Below, one piece after another: positions 36,095 through 44,726 of a stretch of 64,000 bases of DNA. The notes under the pieces were generated by a model, which saw nothing but the letters and a program-made list of their open reading frames with translations, did not search any database and was not told the DNA's origin. Source of the DNA: Chlamydiales bacterium (GTDB lineage: Bacteria > Chlamydiota > Chlamydiia > Chlamydiales > Rhabdochlamydiaceae); assembly GCA_016185065.1 (NCBI GenBank), contig JACPOL010000008.1, positions 681,985-745,984 of the forward strand. The letters are read 5' to 3'. Every line of letters begins with the position of its first letter. Position 1 is the first letter of the stretch. The position numbers were made by a program, and so were the translations under genes.

Positions 36095-36955
36095 TTGCGT
36101 ATTGCACATATTTCAGATCTTCATTTTGGGAAGGTAACACTTAGCCCTCTGCAGTTTTTCTCAAAGAGATGGCTGGGAAACCTCAACCTCTTTTTTCATC
36201 GGAAGCACGAGTACAAAAGAGAGCTGCTCGCTCCTTTAGCTGGCCTATTTAAAGAGCTCGAAGTAGATCTCGTCGTGATCTCTGGGGATCTGACAACGAC
36301 TTCGCTGCCAGAAGAGTTTGAGATGGCGGTAGAGTTTATCCGCTCTCTTAAAAAAGAGGGTATCGAGGTAGTGGCCATCCCAGGCAATCACGACCACTAC
36401 ACTAAAGCGGCTTACAGGCAGCGCCTCTTTTACGACTACTTCCCAGCAAAATTCAGCGATGTGCCGCTTAACCTAAAAGAGCATGGAATAGCTGTGAAAG
36501 AGTTAAAAGATGGCTGGTTCCTGATTGCGCTGGATACCGCCCTTGCAACGAGCCCGATCTCCTCCCGTGGCAACTTCTCCTGCGAGATTGAAAATGCACT
36601 GAACGAGACCTTAGGACGCCTGCCTCCAAATAGCTCTGTGATACTGGTTAACCACTTCCCCTTCTTCGATGTGGATGGTCCGAGAAAGGCGCTCATGAGA
36701 AGCTCTTTTTTAAGAGAGCTGCTCATGAAAAACCCTGCAATTAAATTCTATCTAAATGGCCACACCCACCGCCATGCCATCGCGGACCTCCGCCCAAGCG
36801 GCCTACCGATTATGCTCGATAGCGGAAGCAGCTCTCATCAGAAACATGGGGCGTGGAATCTTATTGAAATTCAAGGAAACTCGTGCGAGATTGAGCCTTT
36901 CTTCTGGAAAAACTCCGCATGGCAGCCCCAAGAAAAAAGGAGAGTGCAACTGTGA
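36095..36955 (+). CDS. Calcineurin-type metallophosphoesterase
   Basis: This 286-residue phosphoesterase has the complete dimetal signature: DLH near residue 8, SGDLTT, GNHDHYT, NHFPFF and NGHTHRHA. The substrate (nucleotide, lipid or protein phosphate) is not evident. A homologue follows groEL3 in Chlamydia as I recall. Translation appears to start at TTG 36095 (LRIAHISDLHFG), 4 bases after the HTH gene, since no ATG is in place. It overlaps the next gene by 37 bases. Confidence 0.9.
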   Translation: MRIAHISDLHFGKVTLSPLQFFSKRWLGNLNLFFHRKHEYKRELLAPLAGLFKELEVDLVVISGDLTTTSLPEEFEMAVEFIRSLKKEGIEVVAIPGNHDHYTKAAYRQRLFYDYFPAKFSDVPLNLKEHGIAVKELKDGWFLIALDTALATSPISSRGNFSCEIENALNETLGRLPPNSSVILVNHFPFFDVDGPRKALMRSSFLRELLMKNPAIKFYLNGHTHRHAIADLRPSGLPIMLDSGSSSHQKHGAWNLIEIQGNSCEIEPFFWKNSAWQPQEKRRVQL

Positions 36956-37383
36956 AAGAGAAAAAAGCAGCGCCGCTGCCCTGGTATAAAGAGGGTCTTC
37001 GTTTCGAGTGCACAGGATGCGGTCAGTGCTGCACTGGAGCTCCCGGCTACGTCTGGATCAATGAGAATGAGATCACAGAGATGGCAAAGACCTTGAAGAT
37101 CTCGGAAGAGGAGTTCATTCGAAAGTATACGAGACTGGTGAATGGAAGGCTCTCTCTCATCGAACACCCAACTACATTCGACTGCGTCTTCTTAAAAGAG
37201 AATCGCTGCACTGTCTACCACGCTAGGCCAAGCCAGTGCCGTACGTTTCCTTGGTGGCGAGAAAATCTCACTTCAGAGCATGCTTGGAAGAGTGCAGCAA
37301 AGCGCTGCGAAGGGATCAGCAAAGATGCTCCTATCGTCCCTCTAAAAGTTATTCAGGAGCAGTTAAACATCGAAGAGGAGTAG
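36919..37383 (+). CDS. YkgJ-type Cys-cluster protein (putative metal-chelating)
   Basis: This 154-residue protein has the CxxCxxCC cluster as CTGCGQCC (Cys31, 34, 37, 38), followed by a second set (DCVFLKENRCTVYHARPSQC). This pattern defines the YkgJ family, thought to bind zinc or an iron-sulfur centre; the biochemical role is unknown. The ATG at 36919 lies in the phosphoesterase gene; a GTG at 36952 is an alternative start. It is followed by the phosphohexomutase after 3 bases. Confidence 0.85.
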   Translation: MAAPRKKESATVKEKKAAPLPWYKEGLRFECTGCGQCCTGAPGYVWINENEITEMAKTLKISEEEFIRKYTRLVNGRLSLIEHPTTFDCVFLKENRCTVYHARPSQCRTFPWWRENLTSEHAWKSAAKRCEGISKDAPIVPLKVIQEQLNIEEE

Positions 37384-37386
37384 CGC

Positions 37387-39144
37387 GTGACTTTTCCAGC
37401 AACTTTTGGTTCAGAACTTAAAAAGAGAATTCAAGAGTGGTTGGATGGCCCCTACGATGAGAAGAGCAAAGAAGCCGTTCGCTCTCTTCTTGAAAAAAAT
37501 CCGAAAGGCCTTGAAGACGCCTTCTACACCCGCCTCTCTTTTGGCACCGGTGGAATGCGCGGTCTTATGGGAGTCGGAACAAATCGCCTCAACATCTACA
37601 CGATCCGCCTAACGACTCAGGGCCTTGCAAACTACATCCTCAAACAGAAAGAAGATCGCAGAGTGGTGATCGGGTATGACTCACGTCACAACTCAAAGGC
37701 TTTTGCAGAAGAGGCCGCTCGCGTGCTTGCGGGTAATGGCGTCTCCGTGATGCTTCTCAAAGAGCTGCGCCCCACTCCCTACGTCTCGTTTGCAGTTAGA
37801 CAGCTCCACTGCCTTTGCGGCATCATGATTACCGCCTCTCACAACCCCGCTGAGTACAATGGATACAAGGTGTTCTGGGCAGATGGAGGACAGGTCGTTC
37901 CTCCTCACGACACCGCGATCATGGAAGAGGTCGGAAAAGTAACTGTTTTAAAATCGGTGAAGCTTGCAGAGCTCCCCTCTCCACTCATCGAAATGGTCGA
38001 TGAGAAGCTAGACCAGACCTATCTAGATCAGATCCGCCCACTACAATTCTTTCCAGAACAGAACCGCGAAAAAGGGAGCAGTCTAAAAATCTGCTATACG
38101 AGCCTCCATGGAACTGGCATTACTCTCGTACCAAAAGCGTTGAAAGAGTGGGGTTTCACCAATCTCTCATTTGTTGAAGAGCAGATCAAACCCGATGGCG
38201 ACTTCCCGACTGTGAAGTTTCCTAACCCAGAGTTTAAGGAGACGCTCGCTATGGGCATCGCTCTTTTAGAAAAAGAGAAGGGAGATATTTTAATTGCTAA
38301 CGATCCCGATGCCGATCGCACTGGTCTTGTCGCAATGCATCAGGGAAAGTCTGTTATCCTCACTGGCAATGAGATCGGCGCTTTGAGCGTCCACTTCATC
38401 TGTGAAATTCTAAAAAAACGCAAAAAGATGCCTCCAAAAGGAGCCTTCGTTACGACGATCGTATCCACCGAGCTCATGAAAACGGTTGCCGCATCCTATA
38501 ATATCCCCTGCTTTGAGGTGCTTACAGGGTTCAAGTATATCGGCGAAAAGATCCACGAGTGGGAGCTCTCCAAAGATGGCTACAAGTTCCTCTTCGGTGC
38601 GGAAGAGTCCTACGGCTTCCTCATCGGTACTGTGGCCAGAGACAAAGATGCGATCATCTCTACCTGTTTTATCTCAGAAATGGCCCTAGATGCGAAGCTG
38701 CATGGAGAGACGCTCGTCGATCGTCTCCACGCCCTCTACAAGACCTATGGAATCTTCAGAGAGAAGCAGTACTCTCTTAATTTTGCATCTGGCAAAGAGG
38801 AGATGGAGCAGATCAAAACACTGATGGCTGGGCTAAGAAAGAATCCTCCAAAAGAGATCGCCGGACAGCCAGTTGTCGCAATCGAAGATTATGAAACAGG
38901 CGAAAAAAGAGACCTCATCACAGGTAAGAAAGAGGCTCTCACTCTTCCAAAATCCGACGTCCTCCTCTTCCGCTTGAAAGATGAGAGCAAGCTCATCATC
39001 CGTCCATCTGGCACAGAGCCCAAGGTAAAGCTCTACGTAGGAGTGCGCCTAAAAGCCTTTGATTCGGTCGACCAGGGTATCACCCTCTGCGAACAGAAGC
39101 TCGATACTCTCATCTCGAGCTTCAAGTCCTTCGCCAAAATATAA
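37387..39144 (+). CDS. Phosphoglucomutase/phosphomannomutase family protein
   Basis: This alpha-D-phosphohexomutase interconverts hexose-1- and hexose-6-phosphates, feeding glycogen and surface sugars. The 585-residue protein has the active-site Ser151 in ITASHNPAEYNG, the metal loop DPDADRTG near residue 308, GAEESYGF for sugar recognition and the C-terminal RPSGTEPKVKLY phosphate site. Length fits the PgcA-like branch with an N-terminal extension. The start is GTG 37387. Confidence 0.94.
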   Translation: MTFPATFGSELKKRIQEWLDGPYDEKSKEAVRSLLEKNPKGLEDAFYTRLSFGTGGMRGLMGVGTNRLNIYTIRLTTQGLANYILKQKEDRRVVIGYDSRHNSKAFAEEAARVLAGNGVSVMLLKELRPTPYVSFAVRQLHCLCGIMITASHNPAEYNGYKVFWADGGQVVPPHDTAIMEEVGKVTVLKSVKLAELPSPLIEMVDEKLDQTYLDQIRPLQFFPEQNREKGSSLKICYTSLHGTGITLVPKALKEWGFTNLSFVEEQIKPDGDFPTVKFPNPEFKETLAMGIALLEKEKGDILIANDPDADRTGLVAMHQGKSVILTGNEIGALSVHFICEILKKRKKMPPKGAFVTTIVSTELMKTVAASYNIPCFEVLTGFKYIGEKIHEWELSKDGYKFLFGAEESYGFLIGTVARDKDAIISTCFISEMALDAKLHGETLVDRLHALYKTYGIFREKQYSLNFASGKEEMEQIKTLMAGLRKNPPKEIAGQPVVAIEDYETGEKRDLITGKKEALTLPKSDVLLFRLKDESKLIIRPSGTEPKVKLYVGVRLKAFDSVDQGITLCEQKLDTLISSFKSFAKI

Positions 39145-39168
39145 AAATTTTTGACTAAATGTCAGCCC

Positions 39169-39212
39169 ACCCCTAAAAGGATGATAGAACACAGAAATCC
39201 TTTAGGAGGGGT
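39169..39212 (+). promoter_or_regulatory. Hairpin enclosing the ribosome-binding sequence of the secreted-protein gene
   Basis: ACCCCTAAAAGGAT (39169-39182) can pair with ATCCTTTAGGAGGGGT (39197-39212) around a 14-base loop. The right arm contains the very strong Shine-Dalgarno sequence AGGAGGGG, 2 bases before ATG 39214. In mRNA this hairpin would hide the ribosome-binding site. It could serve as a temperature- or ligand-sensitive switch, or incidentally as the end of the phosphohexomutase transcript; no T-run follows, which favours the first. Confidence 0.5.
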
Positions 39213-39213
39213 T

Positions 39214-39780
39214 ATGAGAGTTTATTTATCAAAAATGTTAGCGCTGTTGATTTGCGCATCGCCAATGGCACTACAAGCTGCTTCGTCAGACAACGGGATG
39301 GTAAAGGGAAAAGTGATTCAATTTCTCTTAGATACAGATAGCAAAGGAAACAAAATACCCTATCTAATCGATGCAAAGGGAAAAAAGATTAAGCTCACCA
39401 TGGGAACACTAATCAACGCCACAGCTGAAGCGTGGATGGATGGAGGAGCAAAAAATGGTGGCCAAACGAAGCTCGATCCAAATGCTATTGCGATGTTCAG
39501 ACTCGATAGAGATGGAAACTCTATCCAAGCGCGTCTCTTTGATAAAGATGGAAGAGAAGAGCCTTTAAACCTAGGTAATCTTCTCTGCTCAGCTGCTCAG
39601 GCCTATCCCGGCTGCACAGCTCAAGAGATGGATGGCCAAACTGTGAATCTCCCACTCGCGTTCGAACTCGATGATGATGGTTATATTCAAGGATACCTTG
39701 CAGGCCCTGATAAAGAGCCCTTTAACCTAGGCGTGATGTTCCGAGAAACCATTCTCATGTTGAACAAGTGTAATCAATAG
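39214..39780 (+). CDS. Secreted protein of unknown function
   Basis: This 188-residue protein has an N-terminal signal peptide (MRVYLSKMLALLICASPMALQA, cleavage probably after AQA/ALQA near residue 22). The mature part contains repeated short beta-type units built on DxDGxxI (LDRDGNSIQARLFDKDGRE, ELDDDGYIQGYLAGPDKEP), each followed by PLNLG or PFNLG and a hydrophobic segment. Two or three copies of this module are visible. ATG 39214 has a very strong ribosome-binding sequence inside a hairpin. The family was not recognised; it is probably periplasmic. Confidence 0.7.
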   Translation: MRVYLSKMLALLICASPMALQAASSDNGMVKGKVIQFLLDTDSKGNKIPYLIDAKGKKIKLTMGTLINATAEAWMDGGAKNGGQTKLDPNAIAMFRLDRDGNSIQARLFDKDGREEPLNLGNLLCSAAQAYPGCTAQEMDGQTVNLPLAFELDDDGYIQGYLAGPDKEPFNLGVMFRETILMLNKCNQ

Positions 39781-39929
39781 TCGAGCAACCAGAGTGTCGC
39801 GCTTTGAGAAAAGAAGCTCGACACTCTCATCCCCAGCTTCAAATTCTTCTCCAAAATCTAGCAACATTAAAGAACTCCTTCCTTGAGGAAGAAGTCAATA
39901 TTAGTTTTTTTATTAAGTTTTGAAAAGAG

Positions 39930-40475
39930 CCAAAATAGACATGTCGGATGGTGTGCGCTGGCGCCACACCTCCCGCGACCACCTTGCGCTTCACCTCGCT
40001 TTGCCAAACCGTGTGCTCGAAAGCAGAGTGGGCCTTCGCCCTACCCTGCACGCCTGGCCGGCTTTTCTGTGCTACGGTTTTGCTTTGCGATCTGAATCGA
40101 TCGACTGCTCGAGGCGCTCATCCCACTTCCTCCGTCGTGGGTCCCTTTCGCGTCCAGTCGCAGGGCTATGCAAAGAGGTTGAAGAGAAAAGTCTTTAGCC
40201 TTTCTCATTGCCTCTGCGACTGGACGCGAAAGGGGCCCCGCACCCGAGACGTTAGTCCGGCGGGGAATGAGCGCCTCGAGCAGCCGATCGATGCATATCG
40301 CACAGCAAAATTGCACCCGCAGGAGAAGCGCGGCGAGCGCGTCAGGGGTCGTACAGAGGTACGCCCCTTCTCCGAGGACGCGATTTGGCAAAGCGAGATG
40401 CAGCGCAAGTGGGTCGCAGGGAGGCCCCGAGAGAAAGCGAAGCTTTCGCCTGGCCTACCCGACATGTCTCTCTGG
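39930..40475. repeat. Large dyad element (about 545 bp), copy 1
   Basis: The ends share AGACATGTCGG / CCGACATGTCT. The left half (to about 40170) and the reverse complement of the right half (from about 40205) are homologous along about 240 bases; for example GTCCCTTTCGCGTCCAGTCG is matched by CGACTGGACGCGAAAGGG. Open frames in it are interrupted and differ between copies, so it is read as non-coding. The left half is about 90 percent identical by eye to 50823-51080. It fills the 748-base gap 39781-40528; nothing else was found there. Confidence 0.85.
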
Positions 40476-40528
40476 ATAACAATAAAAGAATATTGTGCGT
40501 TTTTTTCAAAAAAACGCGTTTATGCGGA

Positions 40529-42610
40529 TTAGGGTTTGGGGGGGTATTTGATGCGGAGGTGGTTGGCGACGATGAGGGATTGTATCATCGATTTTTTGAC
40601 GCGCTCGAGCTCTTCGAATGAGAGCTCGCATCTTTCGAGTTGACCATCGCGGATCTTTGTTTCTACGAGTTTTTCAACTAGAGCAGTGATGCTCTCCTCG
40701 CTCACCTCTTCCAGGCAGCGAGAGGCAGCCTCAACGGTGTCTGCAATCATGAGAATCGCAGACTCTTTCGTCTGCGGTTTGGGTCCCTGATAGCGAAACT
40801 TCTTCTGATCTGTTGAGACCTTCTCTTCGCCATCTAAATCTTTCTGTTTTGAATAGAAGTAGTAGACGAGCTGCGTGCCGTGATGCTCGCGGATCACATC
40901 GATGAATGGAGGAGGCAGTCTATGTTTGCGAGCAAGGCGCTCTCCCTCTGCAACGTGAGCAATAATCACTTGAGTCGACTCGAGAGGTGTGAGCAGCTGG
41001 TGCATATTAAATCCACCCAGCTGGTTCTCAGTAAAATAGTGGGGATTAAAGAGCTTGCCAACATCGTGGTAGAGGGCGCTAATGCGGCAGAAGAGGCCAT
41101 TGGCTCCAATTGCCCGCGCTGCAGACTCGGCCAGATTTCCCACAACCAGGCTGTGCTGGTAGGTTCCGGGGGCCTCTACACTGAGCCTGCGCAGCAGTGG
41201 ATGCTGCGGGTCCATGTACTCGATGAGGGCCATGTCTGTAACCACAGGAAAGAGAGACTCGACAACAGTTAAAAAGCCAACAGCGAGAGCTGCCGTTGAA
41301 AAGAGAAATCCAAATGTGGCAGTAAGATCGACCAGAAGGCCAGGGTTGAAGAGGGTGTGATCCCAGAGATGAAATGCTAGAAGCATCGGCATCGTGCAGA
41401 TGAAGATCTTTCCACAGATAACAAAAACCTCTCGTCTCTTGTGCAGCCTGAAGCAGCAGAGGAGAGCGATGAATGAGGCGAAGGCGTTAAAGATAAACAC
41501 TTTTATCTGATCGCCAGAGGTTGTAAGCGCAAGAGCGGCTGTTAGACAGAGAGAGACGAATAGGGAGACCTCCCAGCCCATGAAAATCGCAATAAGAATC
41601 GAAGCAAAAGGAACAACCAGAGGATAGCGGATCAGATCGGCAAAGGGCTTTCCTGATCCAAAGAGGTAGTGCTCTCCTGTTTTAAAAAAAATAAGAGTGA
41701 TAAGCACGATTGAAGCAAGGAGGGAGAGCTGCTGCAGGCTCTGATAAACTTTAGGGTGTCTACGATAGAGAAAGAGAACGGTTGAAAAGGTGAAGAGTGA
41801 GCTAAAAAGAAAACTACCGATAAATGAGAGAGGATACCAGGGCTCATTCATCTTTTTCATCGATGCGGTCATCGCTTCGAACATCGCAACGTGCCGCGGT
41901 GTAACGCGCTCTCCTGTGCGAATAAGGTGGCTCCCCGCACTTACTTTTGTCAGCTTGGGACCAATTGCTCTCTCGGCGCTCTCGCGATAATTTCTCTCTG
42001 CCAAGTCATCTTCTTCAAGCTTCCACTCCGAATTGGCGAAAAAAGAGAGGAGGTAGTCGGAGGCTCTTCCTTCCAATCCCGTTTTGCTTTTTAAACTCTC
42101 CTGAATTTTCTTCCAGAAATTCTCGGGCAGTCTGCCCTCTTTGACTGGGAAAGATATGTAAAGAGGAGACTGGTCTGCAAAGAGGGTCTGCGCGCGGTAG
42201 TAGGTGCGCGCATCCGTGTGGCGCGCCTGCACTAGAGCGGCTTCGATATAGTCGATGCTCTGAGCTAGCTTCTCATAAGGAATCTCCGGAAAGTGCTCTC
42301 TCCAGACCTTCTCATCCCTAAGTTTTAAACCTACCTCAGCACAGCGCTTCTTTACATCTTGTACGCAGGTTGCATAGATAGAACCGATATCTTTAGCCGC
42401 CTCCTGTTTTAGAAGCCCTGTTGCTTCATCATCGGGGAAGTCAAAGTCGATCTGGCTCGTGACGTATCTTGGAGAGATCGTCCCTAGCTCTGGAGTATAC
42501 GATGTGTCGTTGCGAAAGTGAAAAAAGAGGGAGAGTGCGGCGAGAAATGAGAGGCCGATAAATAGCCGCCAGCTTCTCCCCTTTACCCGTTCACTCGATA
42601 GATTTTCCAT
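40529..42610 (-). CDS. pgpH: 7TM-HD domain phosphohydrolase (PgpH-like, putative cyclic-di-AMP phosphodiesterase)
   Basis: This 693-residue protein has one N-terminal membrane segment, a large extracytoplasmic domain (about 40-260), seven clustered membrane segments (about 265-470) and a C-terminal HD domain (GTYQHSLVVGNLAESAARA, then ISALYHDVGKLFNPHYF). This architecture is that of YqfF/PgpH, which degrades cyclic di-AMP in Firmicutes. Two GGAGAGG bases lie just before ATG 42610. It is divergent from dnaX across a 110-base promoter region. Confidence 0.9.
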   Translation of the reverse strand: MENLSSERVKGRSWRLFIGLSFLAALSLFFHFRNDTSYTPELGTISPRYVTSQIDFDFPDDEATGLLKQEAAKDIGSIYATCVQDVKKRCAEVGLKLRDEKVWREHFPEIPYEKLAQSIDYIEAALVQARHTDARTYYRAQTLFADQSPLYISFPVKEGRLPENFWKKIQESLKSKTGLEGRASDYLLSFFANSEWKLEEDDLAERNYRESAERAIGPKLTKVSAGSHLIRTGERVTPRHVAMFEAMTASMKKMNEPWYPLSFIGSFLFSSLFTFSTVLFLYRRHPKVYQSLQQLSLLASIVLITLIFFKTGEHYLFGSGKPFADLIRYPLVVPFASILIAIFMGWEVSLFVSLCLTAALALTTSGDQIKVFIFNAFASFIALLCCFRLHKRREVFVICGKIFICTMPMLLAFHLWDHTLFNPGLLVDLTATFGFLFSTAALAVGFLTVVESLFPVVTDMALIEYMDPQHPLLRRLSVEAPGTYQHSLVVGNLAESAARAIGANGLFCRISALYHDVGKLFNPHYFTENQLGGFNMHQLLTPLESTQVIIAHVAEGERLARKHRLPPPFIDVIREHHGTQLVYYFYSKQKDLDGEEKVSTDQKKFRYQGPKPQTKESAILMIADTVEAASRCLEEVSEESITALVEKLVETKIRDGQLERCELSFEELERVKKSMIQSLIVANHLRIKYPPKP

Positions 42611-42720
42611 ACCTCTCCCTTATACCAGAGGTGAGCATTATACTCGCAACAGACCTTCTTGAAATGATAGAAAATATTTAAATTCTTCAAGATTTACAAA
42701 ATTCAAGGTATAGTTCGGGC

Positions 42721-44358
42721 ATGAGCAAAAGCAGACCTTACCTGGTGATTCCGCGCCGCTTCCGCCCGCAGACCTTTGCATCAATGGTCGGCCAAGAAGC
42801 TATAGTCACAACATTAAAAAATGCGCTGCGCTTTGAAAGGCTCGCCCACGCCTACCTCTTCTGCGGCTGCAGAGGAACAGGTAAAACGACTCTCGCTCGG
42901 CTTTTTGCAAAAGCGTTAAACTGTCAAAATCTTACTCCTGAACAAGAGCCCTGCAACAGCTGCACTTCATGCCTTGAGATTAGCAGCGGCAGATCTTTAG
43001 ATGTGCTCGAAATCGATGGAGCCTCTAACCGCGGCATCGATGATATTCGAGAGATCAACGAGACCGTTGGCTACTCGCCAGCTTCGGGAAAGTATAAAAT
43101 TTATATCATAGATGAAGTTCATATGCTTACAAAGGAGGCGTTCAACGCTCTCCTAAAAACTCTCGAAGAGCCCCCTGCTCAAATTAAATTCTTTTTTGCT
43201 ACTACAGAGCCGCACAAGGTCCCACCTACCATTACCAGCAGATGCCAGCGCTTCGACCTCTGCAGAATCTCCGAAGAGGCGTGCGTAAAAAAACTCTCGT
43301 CCATCGCGGCAGAACTTAAAATTGAAGTGGAGCCTGAGGCGCTGCTTCGAATTGCCCAGAGATCTGAAGGGTCTCTACGCGATGCGGAGTCTCTCTTAGA
43401 TCAGCTCTCTTGCTACTCAGATGGTGTGATCACAGAGGAGAAGGTTGTGGCCCATCTGGGGCTCACTCCTCAGAGCTCCTATTTTGAGCTCGATCTGGCC
43501 ATTTCTAAAGGGGATCTCTCGTTCGCATTTACCCTTTCTGAGGAGATCTTTAATGCGGGAAGAGATCTGGGCTGCTTTTTAGAAGGGCTGATGGACCACT
43601 TCCGCCTCCTGCTGCTTATTAAGCTACGCCAGCCGCTTCCTCTTCTTACAGAGCGTGAGAAAGCCAGCTATCTTGCTTCAGCTCAGAAGTATACTGATGA
43701 GCAGTGTCTATATATTCTCGACTTCTTGAAAAAAGAGTGGCAGAACTTCTCTAAAACTCTACTTAAGAGAGTGACGCTCGAAATGATTCTACTGCACCTT
43801 CTGCGCACTGGATCACGCGTCTCCTTAGATAGCCTAGTCAGACGCCTCTCAGAGCTTGAAGGCACTTTTTCTACCGATAATGTCGCAGCCAGTCAAAAAC
43901 CAACATTTCATGCGGACGACGGTATAAAAGAAGCTCCAGTAAAGATTAGAACAATTGAAGAAGCGCTTAAAGAAAAAATAGAAATTACTCGCCTGCCAGA
44001 AGTCAAAGAAGAGCAAGCAGCGCCACCTCCTAAGCCAGTCTCTAAGGTTGCAGAAGTTCCTGTTGAGGTTGCACCTCCCCTAGCTCTACCTCCAGCAGCT
44101 AAGCAGGAGGTTAAAGAACTCCTTCCTGAAGAAAGGAGATCCTCTTCGGCTAAGGATGAGAGAGAATATGAATCCCGCCTAGACCCGGCCCTGAAGGAGC
44201 CGGAATTGCGGCGAGAGGCCGTCCAGTTTGAGCCTCCCTCTCCCCCGACTCCGCTCTCATGGAAAGAGGTGACCCCGGTTGAGAATAAACGTACAGTTAA
44301 ACACGAGACGCTTTTGCGTTTTACAGCAGTTGAATTAGAAGGAACTATAGAAAGGTAA
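42721..44358 (+). CDS. dnaX: DNA polymerase III subunit gamma/tau
   Basis: This is the clamp-loader ATPase of the replisome. The 545-residue protein has the Walker A GCRGTGKT (49-56), zinc ligands Cys68, Cys78, Cys81 and Cys84, IDEVHMLTKEAFNALLKTLEEPP, and the sensor-1 FFFATTEPHKVPPTITSRCQR. A Pro/Glu/Ala-rich linker and a short C-terminal part follow from about residue 390. No frameshift slip sequence for a gamma form was seen. ybaB follows directly, as in most bacteria. Confidence 0.96.
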   Translation: MSKSRPYLVIPRRFRPQTFASMVGQEAIVTTLKNALRFERLAHAYLFCGCRGTGKTTLARLFAKALNCQNLTPEQEPCNSCTSCLEISSGRSLDVLEIDGASNRGIDDIREINETVGYSPASGKYKIYIIDEVHMLTKEAFNALLKTLEEPPAQIKFFFATTEPHKVPPTITSRCQRFDLCRISEEACVKKLSSIAAELKIEVEPEALLRIAQRSEGSLRDAESLLDQLSCYSDGVITEEKVVAHLGLTPQSSYFELDLAISKGDLSFAFTLSEEIFNAGRDLGCFLEGLMDHFRLLLLIKLRQPLPLLTEREKASYLASAQKYTDEQCLYILDFLKKEWQNFSKTLLKRVTLEMILLHLLRTGSRVSLDSLVRRLSELEGTFSTDNVAASQKPTFHADDGIKEAPVKIRTIEEALKEKIEITRLPEVKEEQAAPPPKPVSKVAEVPVEVAPPLALPPAAKQEVKELLPEERRSSSAKDEREYESRLDPALKEPELRREAVQFEPPSPPTPLSWKEVTPVENKRTVKHETLLRFTAVELEGTIER

Positions 44359-44364
44359 AAAGTG

Positions 44365-44664
44365 ATGGGAAGCGGATTTTCTAAGATGAAGAAGCAGGCG
44401 CGTCAAATGGAAGAGCAGATGGAGAAGATGCGCGAAGAGATGAAGGCAAAACAAGTTATTGGATCTGCCGGCAACGGTTTAGTTCAGGTGACTCTAAATG
44501 GAGAGAAAGAGCTTCAGTCGATTCAGATTCGCCCAGAATGCGTCGACCCTAGCGATCTAGAGGGTCTACAAGATCTAATCAGAGCGGCTTGCAAAGAAGC
44601 CTACGAAAAAATCGATGCCGAATCAGGCGCCGCATCTGGCCTCTCCTTCCCCTTCGGCCTCTAA
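44365..44664 (+). CDS. ybaB: YbaB/EbfC family nucleoid-associated protein
   Basis: This 99-residue DNA-binding protein has the amphipathic N-terminal helices (SKMKKQARQMEEQMEKMREEM) and the NGLVQVTLNGEKELQSIQI core of YbaB. It begins 6 bases after dnaX (ATG 44365; a GTG at 44362 is an alternative). The dnaX-ybaB pair is widely conserved. The C-terminus after the last helix (GAASGLSFPFGL) is short and without the usual Gly-rich tail. Confidence 0.93.
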   Translation: MGSGFSKMKKQARQMEEQMEKMREEMKAKQVIGSAGNGLVQVTLNGEKELQSIQIRPECVDPSDLEGLQDLIRAACKEAYEKIDAESGAASGLSFPFGL

Positions 44665-44684
44665 GAAATAGATTCAGAAAAAAA

Positions 44685-44709
44685 ACAGGATCCCTTCGCT
44701 GGATCCTGT
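44685..44709. terminator. Hairpin between convergent ybaB and ptsI
   Basis: ACAGGATCC-CTTCGCT-GGATCCTGT forms a 9-base perfect stem preceded by an A-run (44679-44684), which reads as a T-run on the minus strand. It therefore suits termination of the leftward ptsI transcript and probably also of the rightward one. The sequence is a shortened form of the ends of the inverted repeat at 35382-35532. Confidence 0.75.
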
Positions 44710-44726
44710 ATGTGTCCTAAAAAAAA

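Noticed and set aside
39883..40532. Several overlapping open frames (60-190 residues) in the gap before the pgpH-like gene
   Set aside because: They lie within the large dyad element on both strands, are not kept in the second copy, and have no start signals.
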